Assembly: GCA_026713245.1 (NCBI GenBank)
Contig: JAPOOU010000144.1
Coordinates: 1-54,089, forward strand
DNA length: 54,089 bases
Direction of reading: 5' to 3'
DNA from: Chloroflexota bacterium
GTDB lineage: Bacteria; Chloroflexota; Anaerolineae; Aggregatilineales; Phototrophicaceae
In this document: piece after piece, positions 26,949 through 35,232 of the stretch
Numbering within the stretch: the first letter of the stretch is position 1
Layout: each line of letters begins with the position of its first letter
The notes under the pieces: generated by a model
What the model was told of the DNA's origin: nothing
Databases searched by the model: none
What the model saw: the letters and a program-made list of their open reading frames with translations, nothing else
Position numbers and translations under genes: made by a program

Positions 26949-27779
26949 CTAGCCCTTCACCGCGCCAAATGTCAAGCCGCGCACCACGTAGCGCCCCAGA
27001 ACCAGGAAAATGAGCATTGGCGGCAGCATGGCCACTACGGCTGTCGCCGCGATCTGATTCCAGTAGACGCCAGTAGAGGCGAAAAAGCTGATGGTGCCGA
27101 CCGGCAGCGTCGTCGTGCTTTGCTTGCTGAGAATGAGCGGGAAAAGCACGTTGTTCCAACTAAAGACGAAGGTGAACATGGACGTGACGATGATGCCGGG
27201 CAAGGCAAGCGGAATTATGATGCGGAAGAAGGCGGACAAGCGCGTGGCGCCGTCGACCCAAGCGGCTTCTTCCAAATCAAGCGGCACTTCGTCCATGAAG
27301 CTCTTGAGCAGCCAGACCGAGAAAGGAATCGCCAGCGTCTGCAAAGTGAGGATCATCGCCTGGTAAGTGCCGGCCCAGCCGATGCGCGACATGAGGATGA
27401 AATAAGGGATGACAAAGACGATCGGAGGCGCGATCAGCAGGCTGATGTACCAGTTCATGATGAAGTCCTTGCCGCGCAGGGCGAAACGCGAAAGCGCGTA
27501 AGCGGCCGACATGGCAAAAGGCAAGCTGAGCAAGGTGGCCCCCGTGCTGACGATAACGCTGTTGAACACTTGCGGCCGGTTGTTGCCCGGGTCAACGAAT
27601 GTACGCTCGAAGGATTGCAGCGTCGGCTCGAAGAAGAGCTGCGGCGGGATGGTATAGGCTTCGCTGGGATGCCGGAACGCCAAGAGGATGAACCAGAGAA
27701 TGGGACCGAGGAAGAAGATCATGACCAGCGCCATGAGCGCGTAAATTACAATACGATGCCGGGTCCGCAGCGTCTTCAT
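26949..27779 (-). CDS. Carbohydrate ABC transporter permease (MalG type)
   Basis: Inner-membrane subunit of a CUT1-type importer, 276 residues. Hydrophobic helices begin at about 12-34 (IVIYALMALVMIFFLGPILW). The coupling helix with the EAA motif reads EEAAWVDGATRLSAFFRIII, then PLALPGI. It starts four bases after the stop of the other permease, so the pair is translated together. The ATPase subunit is missing from the cluster. CUT1 systems often share an MsmK-type ATPase encoded elsewhere. Confidence 0.93.
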   Translation of the reverse strand: MKTLRTRHRIVIYALMALVMIFFLGPILWFILLAFRHPSEAYTIPPQLFFEPTLQSFERTFVDPGNNRPQVFNSVIVSTGATLLSLPFAMSAAYALSRFALRGKDFIMNWYISLLIAPPIVFVIPYFILMSRIGWAGTYQAMILTLQTLAIPFSVWLLKSFMDEVPLDLEEAAWVDGATRLSAFFRIIIPLALPGIIVTSMFTFVFSWNNVLFPLILSKQSTTTLPVGTISFFASTGVYWNQIAATAVVAMLPPMLIFLVLGRYVVRGLTFGAVKG

Positions 27780-27782
27780 GAC

Positions 27783-28673
27783 CTACCATTCCCGCTTGCG
27801 GAAGATGAATATGATGTACAGATTGATGATGACGGTGACGATGATGACCACCAGCCAGGTCATGGCGGCGGTCAAGCCGATGTTGTAATTGACCAGACCT
27901 TCGCGATAGAGATTGAAGCTGAGCGTGCGCGACGAGGTGCCGGGTCCGCCGCCGGTCAAAACGAAGACCAGATCAAAGCTGTTGAATAGCTGCATGAAGC
28001 GGATCATGACCAGGAAGGCGGCAATGGGGCGCAGCAGCGGCAGCGTTATCGACCAGAACATGCGCCAGGGGGAAGCGCCGTCCACTTGCGCCGCTTCCTT
28101 GACTTCTTCCGATATCGACAGCAAACCAGCATAAAGCACAATTGCGAAAAAGGGCGTCCATTGCCAGGTATCCACCATGCCGATGGCAAAGAGGGCGCTG
28201 CCGGCGTAACCCAGAATACCTTGCGGCGGCACGGGAAAGCCAATGCCTTCCAGCAGCCAGGGCAGCAATCCTCCCTTGGGCTCCAGCAAGTAGCGGAAGA
28301 GAAAACCCGCCACCACCGGCGCCAGTGTGGTCGGCATAATGAGCAGAGCGCGGCAGAAGCCCATGCCGCGCAAGTGGGTATGCAGCAGGAGCGCGACGCC
28401 CATCCCAAGCCAGAATTGCGCCAAAGTGCCCAGACCAGCCAGCAGAAGCGTGTTCTTCAGCGCTTCGGTAAAGGGCGTGACCTGGAAGACCATGCGATAG
28501 TTGTCCAGGCCGGAGTGATAAAGCGGGACGGCGCTGGTCTGCAAGTTCCAGAACCAGAAGCTGTTGCGCAGGGCGAAGCCCAGCGGATACAAAATCAGCG
28601 CCAGCAAAATGATGATTGACGGCGCGAGCAGCAGGTATGGCAGTCGTCTGTTGAGATTGTGGCGGTTCTGCAA
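27783..28673 (-). CDS. Carbohydrate ABC transporter permease (MalF type)
   Basis: Partner permease of 296 residues. Helices start with LLLAPSIIILLALILYPLGF. The EAA coupling motif reads EEVKEAAQVDGASPWRMFWS, then ITLPLLRP. C-terminal words RFMQLFNSFDLVFVLTGGGP are typical of the MalF/UgpA group. It lies downstream of the binding-protein gene, separated by 96 bases that contain a G/C-rich hairpin, and directly upstream of the MalG-type gene. Confidence 0.93.
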   Translation of the reverse strand: MQNRHNLNRRLPYLLLAPSIIILLALILYPLGFALRNSFWFWNLQTSAVPLYHSGLDNYRMVFQVTPFTEALKNTLLLAGLGTLAQFWLGMGVALLLHTHLRGMGFCRALLIMPTTLAPVVAGFLFRYLLEPKGGLLPWLLEGIGFPVPPQGILGYAGSALFAIGMVDTWQWTPFFAIVLYAGLLSISEEVKEAAQVDGASPWRMFWSITLPLLRPIAAFLVMIRFMQLFNSFDLVFVLTGGGPGTSSRTLSFNLYREGLVNYNIGLTAAMTWLVVIIVTVIINLYIIFIFRKREW

Positions 28674-28688
28674 ACCCCTCCCCCCAAC

Positions 28689-28714
28689 CCCCTCCCCAAT
28701 GCATTGGAGAGGGG
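28689..28714 (-). terminator. Hairpin between binding-protein and permease genes
   Basis: The arms CCCCTCCCCAATG and CATTGGAGAGGGG pair over 13 positions with one mismatch. No T-run follows on the transcribed strand, so it is more likely an mRNA-stabilising or attenuating stem than a full terminator. This would favour higher levels of the binding protein. It also resembles a common C/G-rich repeat. Confidence 0.4.
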
Positions 28715-28769
28715 GAGTTGAAGCGCAAATACGATGGAAATGAGTTGTGAAAGCGCTCGTCGATCCGTG

Positions 28770-30242
28770 TTACATAGAGGACAAGCTGGCGATCAATGCC
28801 TTGGTGTTATCCAGCGTATCGTCGAAACTCTCGACATTGTACGGGATCATTTGGTTGCCGCTCAAGATGTTCTGGAAGAGCGTCTGCGTGGTCTCCAGCG
28901 CCTGTTCCGGCGTGACTGCGCCGGTCATGGCCTGGTTGATCTGCAAGCCATAAACGCCTTCCAGCGAGGTGTAGATCGGCGCCGGCGGACGCGCCACCTT
29001 GGCATCGCCCAGCTTCATCATCTCAAGCTGTGTGCCCAGGAAGGGATATATCGCGTTCAAATCGGCATCGTCGTAGTTGGACTTGCGGCTGAAATCGGCG
29101 AATTGATGACCCGCGACATTGACCTGTCCCATCGCCTTCTGGCCATCGGAACCGGTCGCCCACTTGATGAACTGCCAGGCGGCGTCTTGGTTGGCGGAGG
29201 TGGAGGGCATACCCAGGGACCAGCCGCCGAGGCTGACGACTTGATCGCCGCCGGCGGTCCGCGTCGGCAGCACGGCTGTCTCGAACTTGTCGACCACTGG
29301 CGAGGGCGTGCCGGTCAGATAGCCATCGTTGTTGACCAGGTAGAAATAGGGCGTCCAGTGATAGAACATGCCGATATCGCCTTGCGAGAAGCGCGTGCCG
29401 GCATCAAACCAGAGGTAGTTGATCGATTCGGGCGGCGACCAGCCATATAGGCGGTTCCAGTCGTGCAAGGCAGCGAGGTTGGACTCGCTGTTGATGGTGG
29501 GGCTGAAGTCCCAGGGCGCCTCGGGGAATTGTGTGAACCAGCGTGTGCCGTAGCTGGCGGAAAGCCCCGTGTACATGTGAACGACGGGCACGGGCTGCGC
29601 GCCGATGACCGTGGTGCCGTACATTGAAGTGCCATCGAGGTCCATGCCGTTGATCTGGTCGAGGATGCCGAAATAGTCTTCCCAGGTCCAGTCGCCGGCG
29701 TCGGCCACGGACGAGGGCAGCGGATCGAGGCCGGCCGCTTCGAAGAGATCGGTGCGGTACATGATGCCCTGGGCGTAGGAGGCGATGGGCAGCGTCCAGA
29801 CGTGATTGCGCCAGGTGCTCAAGGAATAGAGGCATTCCGGCACGAAGTCGTCGACGGCGGAATCGGAATCGGCCGATATGAATTCATCCAGCGAGCGAAT
29901 CCAGCCATTGTCGGCATATTGGCTGATCCACATCTGGTCGACCGCGATAACATCGGCATCCGCGCTTTGGGTGAGGAATGCGTTGATCAAGCGCGCTTGC
30001 AAGGCCGTATAACCCAGGGACTCGATATTGACGCCGATGCCAGTCATTTCGGTGAATTGATCGACCACGCTTTGCAGGGCCAGATCCCAGGGATCGCCGA
30101 CCGTCAAGACGTTGACGGTGGTATCGCTTTGGGCGGCCACGCGCGGAAGATTCGCCAAAGGCGACAAGCCCCCGGCGACAGCAGCGCCGGCCGCGCCACT
30201 CACGCGCAGAAAATCGCGGCGACTCAAGTTTTTCTTGGACAT
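28770..30242 (-). CDS. Sugar ABC transporter substrate-binding protein, Tat-exported
   Basis: Extracellular solute-binding protein family 1, 490 residues. The N-terminus SKKNLSRRDFLRVSG has the twin-arginine motif, followed by the hydrophobic AAGAAVAGGLSPLANL and a cleavage-like VAAQSD, so it is exported folded by Tat. The body shows MSRIG-free type 1 SBP features such as VNVLTVGDPWDLALQSVVDQ, LINAFLTQSADADVIAVDQ and DAAWQFIKWATG. ATG 30242 is fixed by an AAGGAG site; the longer frame to 30320 has none. The permeases follow. The ligand is probably a sugar or oligosaccharide. Confidence 0.93.
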   Translation of the reverse strand: MSKKNLSRRDFLRVSGAAGAAVAGGLSPLANLPRVAAQSDTTVNVLTVGDPWDLALQSVVDQFTEMTGIGVNIESLGYTALQARLINAFLTQSADADVIAVDQMWISQYADNGWIRSLDEFISADSDSAVDDFVPECLYSLSTWRNHVWTLPIASYAQGIMYRTDLFEAAGLDPLPSSVADAGDWTWEDYFGILDQINGMDLDGTSMYGTTVIGAQPVPVVHMYTGLSASYGTRWFTQFPEAPWDFSPTINSESNLAALHDWNRLYGWSPPESINYLWFDAGTRFSQGDIGMFYHWTPYFYLVNNDGYLTGTPSPVVDKFETAVLPTRTAGGDQVVSLGGWSLGMPSTSANQDAAWQFIKWATGSDGQKAMGQVNVAGHQFADFSRKSNYDDADLNAIYPFLGTQLEMMKLGDAKVARPPAPIYTSLEGVYGLQINQAMTGAVTPEQALETTQTLFQNILSGNQMIPYNVESFDDTLDNTKALIASLSSM

Positions 30243-30323
30243 CGTAAACTCCTTCTTGCTGTGTCTGTAAGTAAGTGACAAATTGCGATGGGATTTTTCA
30301 GTATAGGCCTCCTTGCCCAAGTT

Positions 30324-31403
30324 TCAGATCAAGATCTTGCCATCCGCCAATACAGGCGCGCCATCGACAAAGACCGCGCCAGTCTGACGCAGGTCCTTGA
30401 TCAAATCCCAGTGAATGCTGGACTTATTGACACCGCCGCATTCGGGATAGGCTCTGCCCAGCGCCAGATGGATCGTGCCGCCGATTTTTTCGTCAATAAG
30501 TATATCCTTGCAGAAGCGGTTGACGTAGGGATTCATACCAAACGCAAACTCGCCCAGCTTGCTCGAGCCGGCGTCCGTCCCCAGAATGCGCCGCAGGAAG
30601 TCTTCGTTCGACGAGGCGCTGGCGTCAATGAGCTCCCCATCTTTCCAAGCCAGGCGAATGTCATGCACCAACTGGCCGCCGAGCACGCCGGGCAGCTCGA
30701 AGTGGATCTTGCCGTTTAGCGTCTTGTTGACCGGCGCGGTATAGATCTCGCCGTCGGGCAGGTTGATCTTGCCGTCGAAAACCTTCCATTGCCGCCCGCG
30801 CACGGAAAATTCGAGGTCGGTTTCATCACCGCTGACGATGCGCACGGTCTCGCCCCCTGCGAGCTGTGCGGCTTGCCGCTGCCACTGTTTCGCGGCGGCG
30901 GGATAATCCATCAGGCAAGCGGCGAAGAACATGTTTTCGATGGTTTCGAGGTCGGTCTCGGCTTGTCGCGCCAACTCTCCGTTAGGCACGCGGACCAGGC
31001 ACCAGCGCGTCTTCTCCCAGCGCAGGGTCGAGACTTTGCCCATGGCCGCTTGATTGGCCGCCAGCGCCGCCGCCGGGATGTCGTCGTGCATGCGCAAATC
31101 GTAAGCGCCGCGCAAGCCGAAGTAGACATCGGCCCAGTCCATGCCGTAAGCCTCGATTTCCGGCAGCCAGTTAAGCTGTTCGGCTGAGCCGAATTCGAGC
31201 AGGCAGTGGCGCAGTTTTTCCGAGAGCAATTGCACTTGCGGGTAAGCGCCGGCTTGGATGCAGGATTCGTAGACGGCATGAGCCAGGGGAAAAGTTTCAA
31301 TTTCGCCCATGGCGATCATGACGCGCTGGCCGGGCTGGACGGCGGCCGAGTAGTGTACGAGGACATCGGCGACGGCTTTCCAGCGGGGGTCGGTTGCGGG
31401 CAT
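30324..31403 (-). CDS. M29-family metallo-aminopeptidase (AmpS/aminopeptidase T type)
   Basis: Removes N-terminal residues from peptides using two metal ions. The 359-residue length is close to the family's. Words seen are LVHYSAAVQPGQRVMIAMGE, the metal-site region NLPDGEIYTAPVNKTLNG, GKIHFELPGVLGGQLVHDI and FAFGMNPYVNRFCKDILIDE. The end has GRAYPECGGVNKSSIHWDLI. The binding-protein gene starts 81 bases downstream, so this could be the first gene of the ABC operon or simply a neighbour. ATG 31403 has GGAAA upstream. Confidence 0.9.
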   Translation of the reverse strand: MPATDPRWKAVADVLVHYSAAVQPGQRVMIAMGEIETFPLAHAVYESCIQAGAYPQVQLLSEKLRHCLLEFGSAEQLNWLPEIEAYGMDWADVYFGLRGAYDLRMHDDIPAAALAANQAAMGKVSTLRWEKTRWCLVRVPNGELARQAETDLETIENMFFAACLMDYPAAAKQWQRQAAQLAGGETVRIVSGDETDLEFSVRGRQWKVFDGKINLPDGEIYTAPVNKTLNGKIHFELPGVLGGQLVHDIRLAWKDGELIDASASSNEDFLRRILGTDAGSSKLGEFAFGMNPYVNRFCKDILIDEKIGGTIHLALGRAYPECGGVNKSSIHWDLIKDLRQTGAVFVDGAPVLADGKILI

Positions 31404-31649
31404 GGCTGGTTTCCTGTGGGTGCTGTTGCTGGGAGTATAGCATGGGGCTGGGGGTGGGGGCGAAACACTGAGCGTAATGTCGCCCGGACGCGCCCGACGG
31501 CATCATCCACAGGATGCTTTTAAGCACCCCATCTCAAAATACCAGAGGCGGCGGACGTCGACTTATTGCCCAGAGAATTTGACCGGTGGGAGTGAGAAGT
31601 TTGGACAATAAGCCGAATGGATCTATGCCAATGTGCTTGGCCAGATTCT

Positions 31650-32480
31650 TCAATCGAGCTTGGTGATGCTGTAGGACCAAGATTTTGCATGCCAACCTCT
31701 AGCCACACTGAGGTCGCCTATCTTCAGAGTCCCCTTAATATGACAACGGCGCTTTACTTCAAGCTGTGTAGGCATACTAAAGTAGCGCCCAAAGGTACCA
31801 AAACATTTGTAACCGTCAGGCTTACTGCTCGCCACATATAGCGAAGCAGAATCCGGCCCTTGATGTTTCTCAAATCGGTAAATACCTGCTTCAAACATGA
31901 CCTCAACTGGAATATGTGCAGCGCCTATACCACTTTCTGACCACCCATTTGCCTTTGAAACCGATGGCAGTTCTTCCGATTCTCTCCTGATTGAGAATGC
32001 CCACGACTTGTCATTGTTTTGGGAGAAGTTATTTCCAATGTCTACTTCAAGGGTCGCATGAATGGAGCATTCTCGCTCCACGCGTACCGATGAAGGGAAG
32101 GTTACTTCCTCCCAGGTAAAGCAAGAATTGGGTACGCTTACAATCTCTTTCAATTGAGCGTAATTGTCTGCACCGGACGACCATAATTGAGAATATAAAC
32201 TGTACATCCCTCGACTCAACTTAACGGATATTGATAATTCAGACGGCCCTTGTCCCTCTGCAGACCAAATTGGCCCGCTCTGGGTTGCAGTGGGCGCAAG
32301 CGTCTCCGCAGGCTTTAGACAGTCTTCACCCTTGACACTAAGATAGGCTGTCAAGCTGTTGCCATGCGCCGCATGAATCTTTCTCAATGCTTCGCAGATC
32401 GCGTCGTCTTGCCCCGAAACCGCTCCCGCGATTGTGGCAAGAAAGACCAGACAGATGACTGTGCGTATGTACTTCGACAT
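31650..32480 (-). CDS. Secreted protein of unknown function with two similar domains
   Basis: I do not recognise the family. Residues 1-23 are a signal peptide (TVICLVFLATIAGAVSGQ). Two beta-rich units of about 85 residues follow. Each has an aromatic GxYxxxxx strand (RGMYSLYSQLWSSG, EAGIYRFEKHQGPDSASLYV), a Cys-containing turn (NSCFTW, YKCFGTF) and an RVERECSIHATLEVDIG or EVKRRCHIKGTLKIGD ending. It therefore looks like an internal duplication with paired cysteines, probably disulphide bonded outside the cell. The ribosome site AGGAG is eight bases from the ATG. The DNA is more AT-rich than its neighbours. Confidence 0.65.
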   Translation of the reverse strand: MSKYIRTVICLVFLATIAGAVSGQDDAICEALRKIHAAHGNSLTAYLSVKGEDCLKPAETLAPTATQSGPIWSAEGQGPSELSISVKLSRGMYSLYSQLWSSGADNYAQLKEIVSVPNSCFTWEEVTFPSSVRVERECSIHATLEVDIGNNFSQNNDKSWAFSIRRESEELPSVSKANGWSESGIGAAHIPVEVMFEAGIYRFEKHQGPDSASLYVASSKPDGYKCFGTFGRYFSMPTQLEVKRRCHIKGTLKIGDLSVARGWHAKSWSYSITKLD

Positions 32481-32624
32481 TAGAATATCTCCTATTACTT
32501 GCTACGGGAGAATAGCATAAGGATGGAGAGTTGGCGAAAAGCCAATAAGAATCTAATTTTACGCAAACCAAAGCGTAAAACCAACAACCTCACCTTAATG
32601 TACTCACGCAACTAAATAGCGAAA

Positions 32625-32640
32625 CCCCGGTTTCCCGGGG
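32625..32640 (-). terminator. Terminator-like hairpin after the 32677 gene
   Basis: CCCCGG and CCGGGG are separated by four bases. On the minus strand TTTCGCTATTT follows. It is placed right after the stop of the gene at 32677-33099. Confidence 0.5.
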
Positions 32641-32676
32641 CTTCCGATATTAAAGGTCATGGACTCTGCGATACAG

Positions 32677-33099
32677 TTACATATTCTCCCCGCCTATATC
32701 TCGCCAATGGTCTATTGCCGACTCAAGGAAATCCTCGACCATGGCAAAATCTTGCTCATATTCAGCAATTTGTTTGGCTTCCATTGCAGGTGCTTCCGAC
32801 CACCCATCATTCAGTAGCCATTCGTGTACGTGTTCGGGATTGTATTCCACACCTGATTTTATCAAACGGCGGAACGTAAGCACAATTCGTCTGCGGTCGT
32901 TGGGGTGCATTGGAGGAACTGTATTGCAATCTCTTAGACGGATTAGCGCTCCCAATACAGCAGTATCTAGGTTTGAGTCCAATTTGATGCCCCTTACTCC
33001 TGATTCAGAATCTATTATACATCGCTTGTCAAGAGGTGTCTGGTATGGATATTTTATTAGATAACTCTCATAATTTCCATCGTTTTGGTATGTCCGCAT
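32677..33099 (-). CDS. Hypothetical protein, 140 residues
   Basis: No family was recognised. The protein is soluble, without a signal peptide or membrane helix. Words include LDSNLDTAVLGALIRLRDC, HPNDRRRIVLTFRRLIKSG, EHVHEWLLNDGWSEAPAMEA and a helical acidic C-terminus. The first 35 residues are rich in Tyr and Asn. Its DNA is AT-rich like that of the preceding secreted gene, so the two may have been gained together. A hairpin at 32625-32640 could end its transcript. The ribosome site is weak. Confidence 0.55.
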   Translation of the reverse strand: MRTYQNDGNYESYLIKYPYQTPLDKRCIIDSESGVRGIKLDSNLDTAVLGALIRLRDCNTVPPMHPNDRRRIVLTFRRLIKSGVEYNPEHVHEWLLNDGWSEAPAMEAKQIAEYEQDFAMVEDFLESAIDHWRDIGGENM

Positions 33100-33168
33100 T
33101 CACTGTGATGCGACAAGTTTTTCGCACTCTGAATTGAACAGTACTTCTGAGATACAAGATTTGGTCCA

Positions 33169-34980
33169 CTACACAATCTCACCCTCGGCGCGGGGCTGGC
33201 CGAGGTATTGCCGCTCCTGCTCGACGATCTCCGGATCCAACTTCACGAAAAGCGGCGACGGCTCCCGCAGCTTCTGACCCGGCGAAAGGTCGCTCGTTTT
33301 CCATTCGCCCATCGCCTTCCCCCCGTCATAAACCAGCGCCAGGTGATCGCGCGTTTCTTCGCTGTAATTCTCGATCGATAGCTCGCCGAAGAGCTGCCCG
33401 TCGTAACCGAGCATCTCGTGCACTTGCTGGGAACTGAATGGCGTGAAGGGGGCGAAGAGGATTTTCAGGTTGTCGATGCAGCGCAGCGCGGCGTAAACCG
33501 AGCGCGCGGCGTCGGCGCGGTCGGCTTTGATCATCTTCCAGGGTTCGCGCTCGTTGAGCCAGGCGTTGACATCGCGCGCCAGGCTCAGCGTCTCTTCCAG
33601 CGCTTCTTTCAGTCGCACTTGCTCCAGCAGCGCGCCGACCGAGTCGAAGCCGGCTTCGGTTGCCGCGATGATGTCGCGGTCGGCGGCGGTCAACTCATCA
33701 TAGGCGGGGACAGCGCCATCAAAGCGCTTGAAAGCGAAACCGAGCATGCGATTGACCAGATTGCCCCATGCCGCAAGCAATTCGTTGTTGACCCGCGCCA
33801 GAAAGCCTTCCCAGGAAAAGTCGCTGTCTTGCCGCTCGGGGAAGCTGCGCGCGACATAAAAGCGCAGGGCGTCGGCTTGGTAGCGCTCCAGCAGGTCGGG
33901 CAGCCAGACCGCCCAATTGCGCGAAGTCGAGAATTGCTGGCCCTCGATATTCATGAATTCGTTGGCGGGCACATCGTAGGGCAACTGCAGCGGGATCTCG
34001 CCATAGTCGGGATCATTCTGGTTGTAGATGCCGTCTATGCCGAGCAGTTCCGCCTGCCAGATGATGGTATGGAAGGGGATATTGTCCTTGCCGATGAAGT
34101 TGTAGATTTTTGCTTCCGGGTTGTACCACCATTTCTTCCATTCGTCGGGCGCCCCGATATTCTTCGCCCATTCTATGCTGGCGGTGAAATAACCCATGAC
34201 CGCGTCAAACCAAACGTACAGCCGTTTGTCTTCCCAGCCTTCCAGCGGTACGCGCACGCCCCAATCGATATCGCGGGTGATGGGCCGTCCGCGCAGCCCA
34301 TCCTTGACGAAGTTCTGGCTGAATGTGCTGACGTTGGGTCGCCAATGGTGCGCGTGCGCCGCGAGGTAGGCCAGGATCTCCTCGGTGAACCCGCCAAGAT
34401 CGAGAAAATAATGCTCGGATTCGCGCGGTATCAACTTGTCATCGGGATTGTTGAGGCTATGCGGATCAATCAACTGGATGGCGTCCATCAGATTGCCGCA
34501 GTTTTCGCATTGATCGCCGCGCGCGCCGTCATAACCGCAGATATAGCAAGTGCCTTCGACATAGCGATCGGGCAGAAAGCGCTTTTCGCTCTCGCTATAG
34601 AGCAGGGTCTGCTTCTCTTTGTACAGGTGGCCGCGTTCCAGCAGCGTGATAAAAATGTCCTGCGCTACTTGATGATGATTCTCGGTGTCGGTGTGGGTGA
34701 AGAGATCGTAGCTGACGCCGATCTTGCGCTGCGTCTGCAAGAAGCGTTCATGATAATGTTCGAAGACCGCGAGCGGCGTCGTGCCGCGCTTGTCGGCTTC
34801 GACTGTGATCGGCGTGCCGTGGCTGTCCGATCCGCTGACCATCAGCACGTGATTCCCCCGCAAGCGGTGGTAGCGCGCGAAGATATCCGCCGGCAGATAG
34901 GCGCCCGCCAGGTGCCCGATATGCAGGTCGCCATTGGCGTAAGGCCAAGCCACCGATACGTGAATATATTGTGCTGACAT
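33169..34980 (-). CDS. metG: Methionyl-tRNA synthetase
   Basis: Charges tRNA-Met with methionine. The HIGH motif is in WPYANGDLHIGHLAG. The zinc knuckle has four cysteines (CYICGYDGARGDQCENCG). The KMSKS-equivalent loop is MNIEGQQFSTSRNWAV, with FSTSR in place of KMSKS. WFDAVMGYFTASIEWA lines the active site, and the anticodon-binding helical domain follows from about 390. The length is 603 residues, without the C-terminal Trbp111 domain. ATG 34980 has AGGGG seven bases upstream. The frame is open to GTG 35091, but that would put the leader's terminator inside the gene. Expression appears to be controlled by attenuation (see 35041-35208). Confidence 0.96.
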   Translation of the reverse strand: MSAQYIHVSVAWPYANGDLHIGHLAGAYLPADIFARYHRLRGNHVLMVSGSDSHGTPITVEADKRGTTPLAVFEHYHERFLQTQRKIGVSYDLFTHTDTENHHQVAQDIFITLLERGHLYKEKQTLLYSESEKRFLPDRYVEGTCYICGYDGARGDQCENCGNLMDAIQLIDPHSLNNPDDKLIPRESEHYFLDLGGFTEEILAYLAAHAHHWRPNVSTFSQNFVKDGLRGRPITRDIDWGVRVPLEGWEDKRLYVWFDAVMGYFTASIEWAKNIGAPDEWKKWWYNPEAKIYNFIGKDNIPFHTIIWQAELLGIDGIYNQNDPDYGEIPLQLPYDVPANEFMNIEGQQFSTSRNWAVWLPDLLERYQADALRFYVARSFPERQDSDFSWEGFLARVNNELLAAWGNLVNRMLGFAFKRFDGAVPAYDELTAADRDIIAATEAGFDSVGALLEQVRLKEALEETLSLARDVNAWLNEREPWKMIKADRADAARSVYAALRCIDNLKILFAPFTPFSSQQVHEMLGYDGQLFGELSIENYSEETRDHLALVYDGGKAMGEWKTSDLSPGQKLREPSPLFVKLDPEIVEQERQYLGQPRAEGEIV

Positions 34981-35040
34981 CGCGTTTCCCCTTTTCAGCG
35001 AGCCTTTCGTCATCGGCTCCGTGTGCAACTCAGTGCCAAT

Positions 35041-35067
35041 AAAAAACCGCCTGTCGACGACAGACGG
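35041..35067 (-). terminator. Intrinsic terminator in the metG leader (regions 3 and 4)
   Basis: On the minus strand, CCGTCTGTC (35067-35059), a GTC loop and GACAGGCGG (35055-35047) form a nine-pair stem with one G-U pair. TTTTTT follows (35046-35041). It lies between the leader ORF and the metG start, so it must be bypassed for metG to be expressed. Confidence 0.85.
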
Positions 35068-35091
35068 TATCAAGTTTAGGCCAAGTATCAC

Positions 35092-35172
35092 CTAGGCGAA
35101 CGACAGCCTCCGTCTGTCCCGGGGGACGGTCGGCATCCGCATAGGCATTACAGCGCTCGTTCCTACAACCAT
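35092..35172 (-). CDS. metG leader peptide, Met-rich (26 codons)
   Basis: A short ORF between the metG promoter and terminator. It encodes MVVGTSAVMPMRMPTVPRDR and then RRLSFA before TAG. Met codons at positions 9, 11 and 13 (three in five) sit directly before region 1 of the attenuator. The first ATG lies six bases after the -10 box, so the mRNA may begin at the ATG itself (leaderless). Alternatively translation starts at the ATG at 35148. Ribosome stalling at the Met codons when charged tRNA-Met is scarce would mask ACCGTCCC. That would leave GACAGACGG free to pair with CCGTCTGTC. Confidence 0.7.
   Translation of the reverse strand: MVVGTSAVMPMRMPTVPRDRRRLSFA
35110..35129 (-). promoter_or_regulatory. 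Attenuator regions 1 and 2 of metG
   Basis: Region 1 (CCGTC, 35129-35125) can pair with GACGG (35114-35110). Region 2 (GACAGACGG, 35118-35110) is also a perfect complement of region 3 (CCGTCTGTC, 35067-35059). Pairing 2:3 would prevent the terminator; pairing 1:2 would allow it. Confidence 0.75.
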
Positions 35173-35178
35173 GCGGTG

Positions 35179-35208
35179 AGTGTAACATGGCGCTTCTTTT
35201 CCCGTCAA
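35179..35208 (-). promoter_or_regulatory. metG promoter
   Basis: TTGACG (35208-35203) and TACACT (35184-35179) are 18 bases apart on the minus strand. A TG lies just upstream of the -10 box. It lies just downstream of the MocR gene's stop (35233), so metG has its own transcript. Confidence 0.7.
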
Positions 35209-35232
35209 GCGCTTGATCATCGGTGGGGCGCT

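Noticed and set aside
33418-34977. Forward ORF of 519 codons
   Set aside because: It is the antisense of metG, which has clear catalytic motifs.
34981-35208. T-box riboswitch upstream of metG
   Set aside because: The leader is only about 130 bases up to the terminator. No T-box consensus (AGGGTGGNACCGCG) or specifier loop is visible, and peptide attenuation explains the pairings better.
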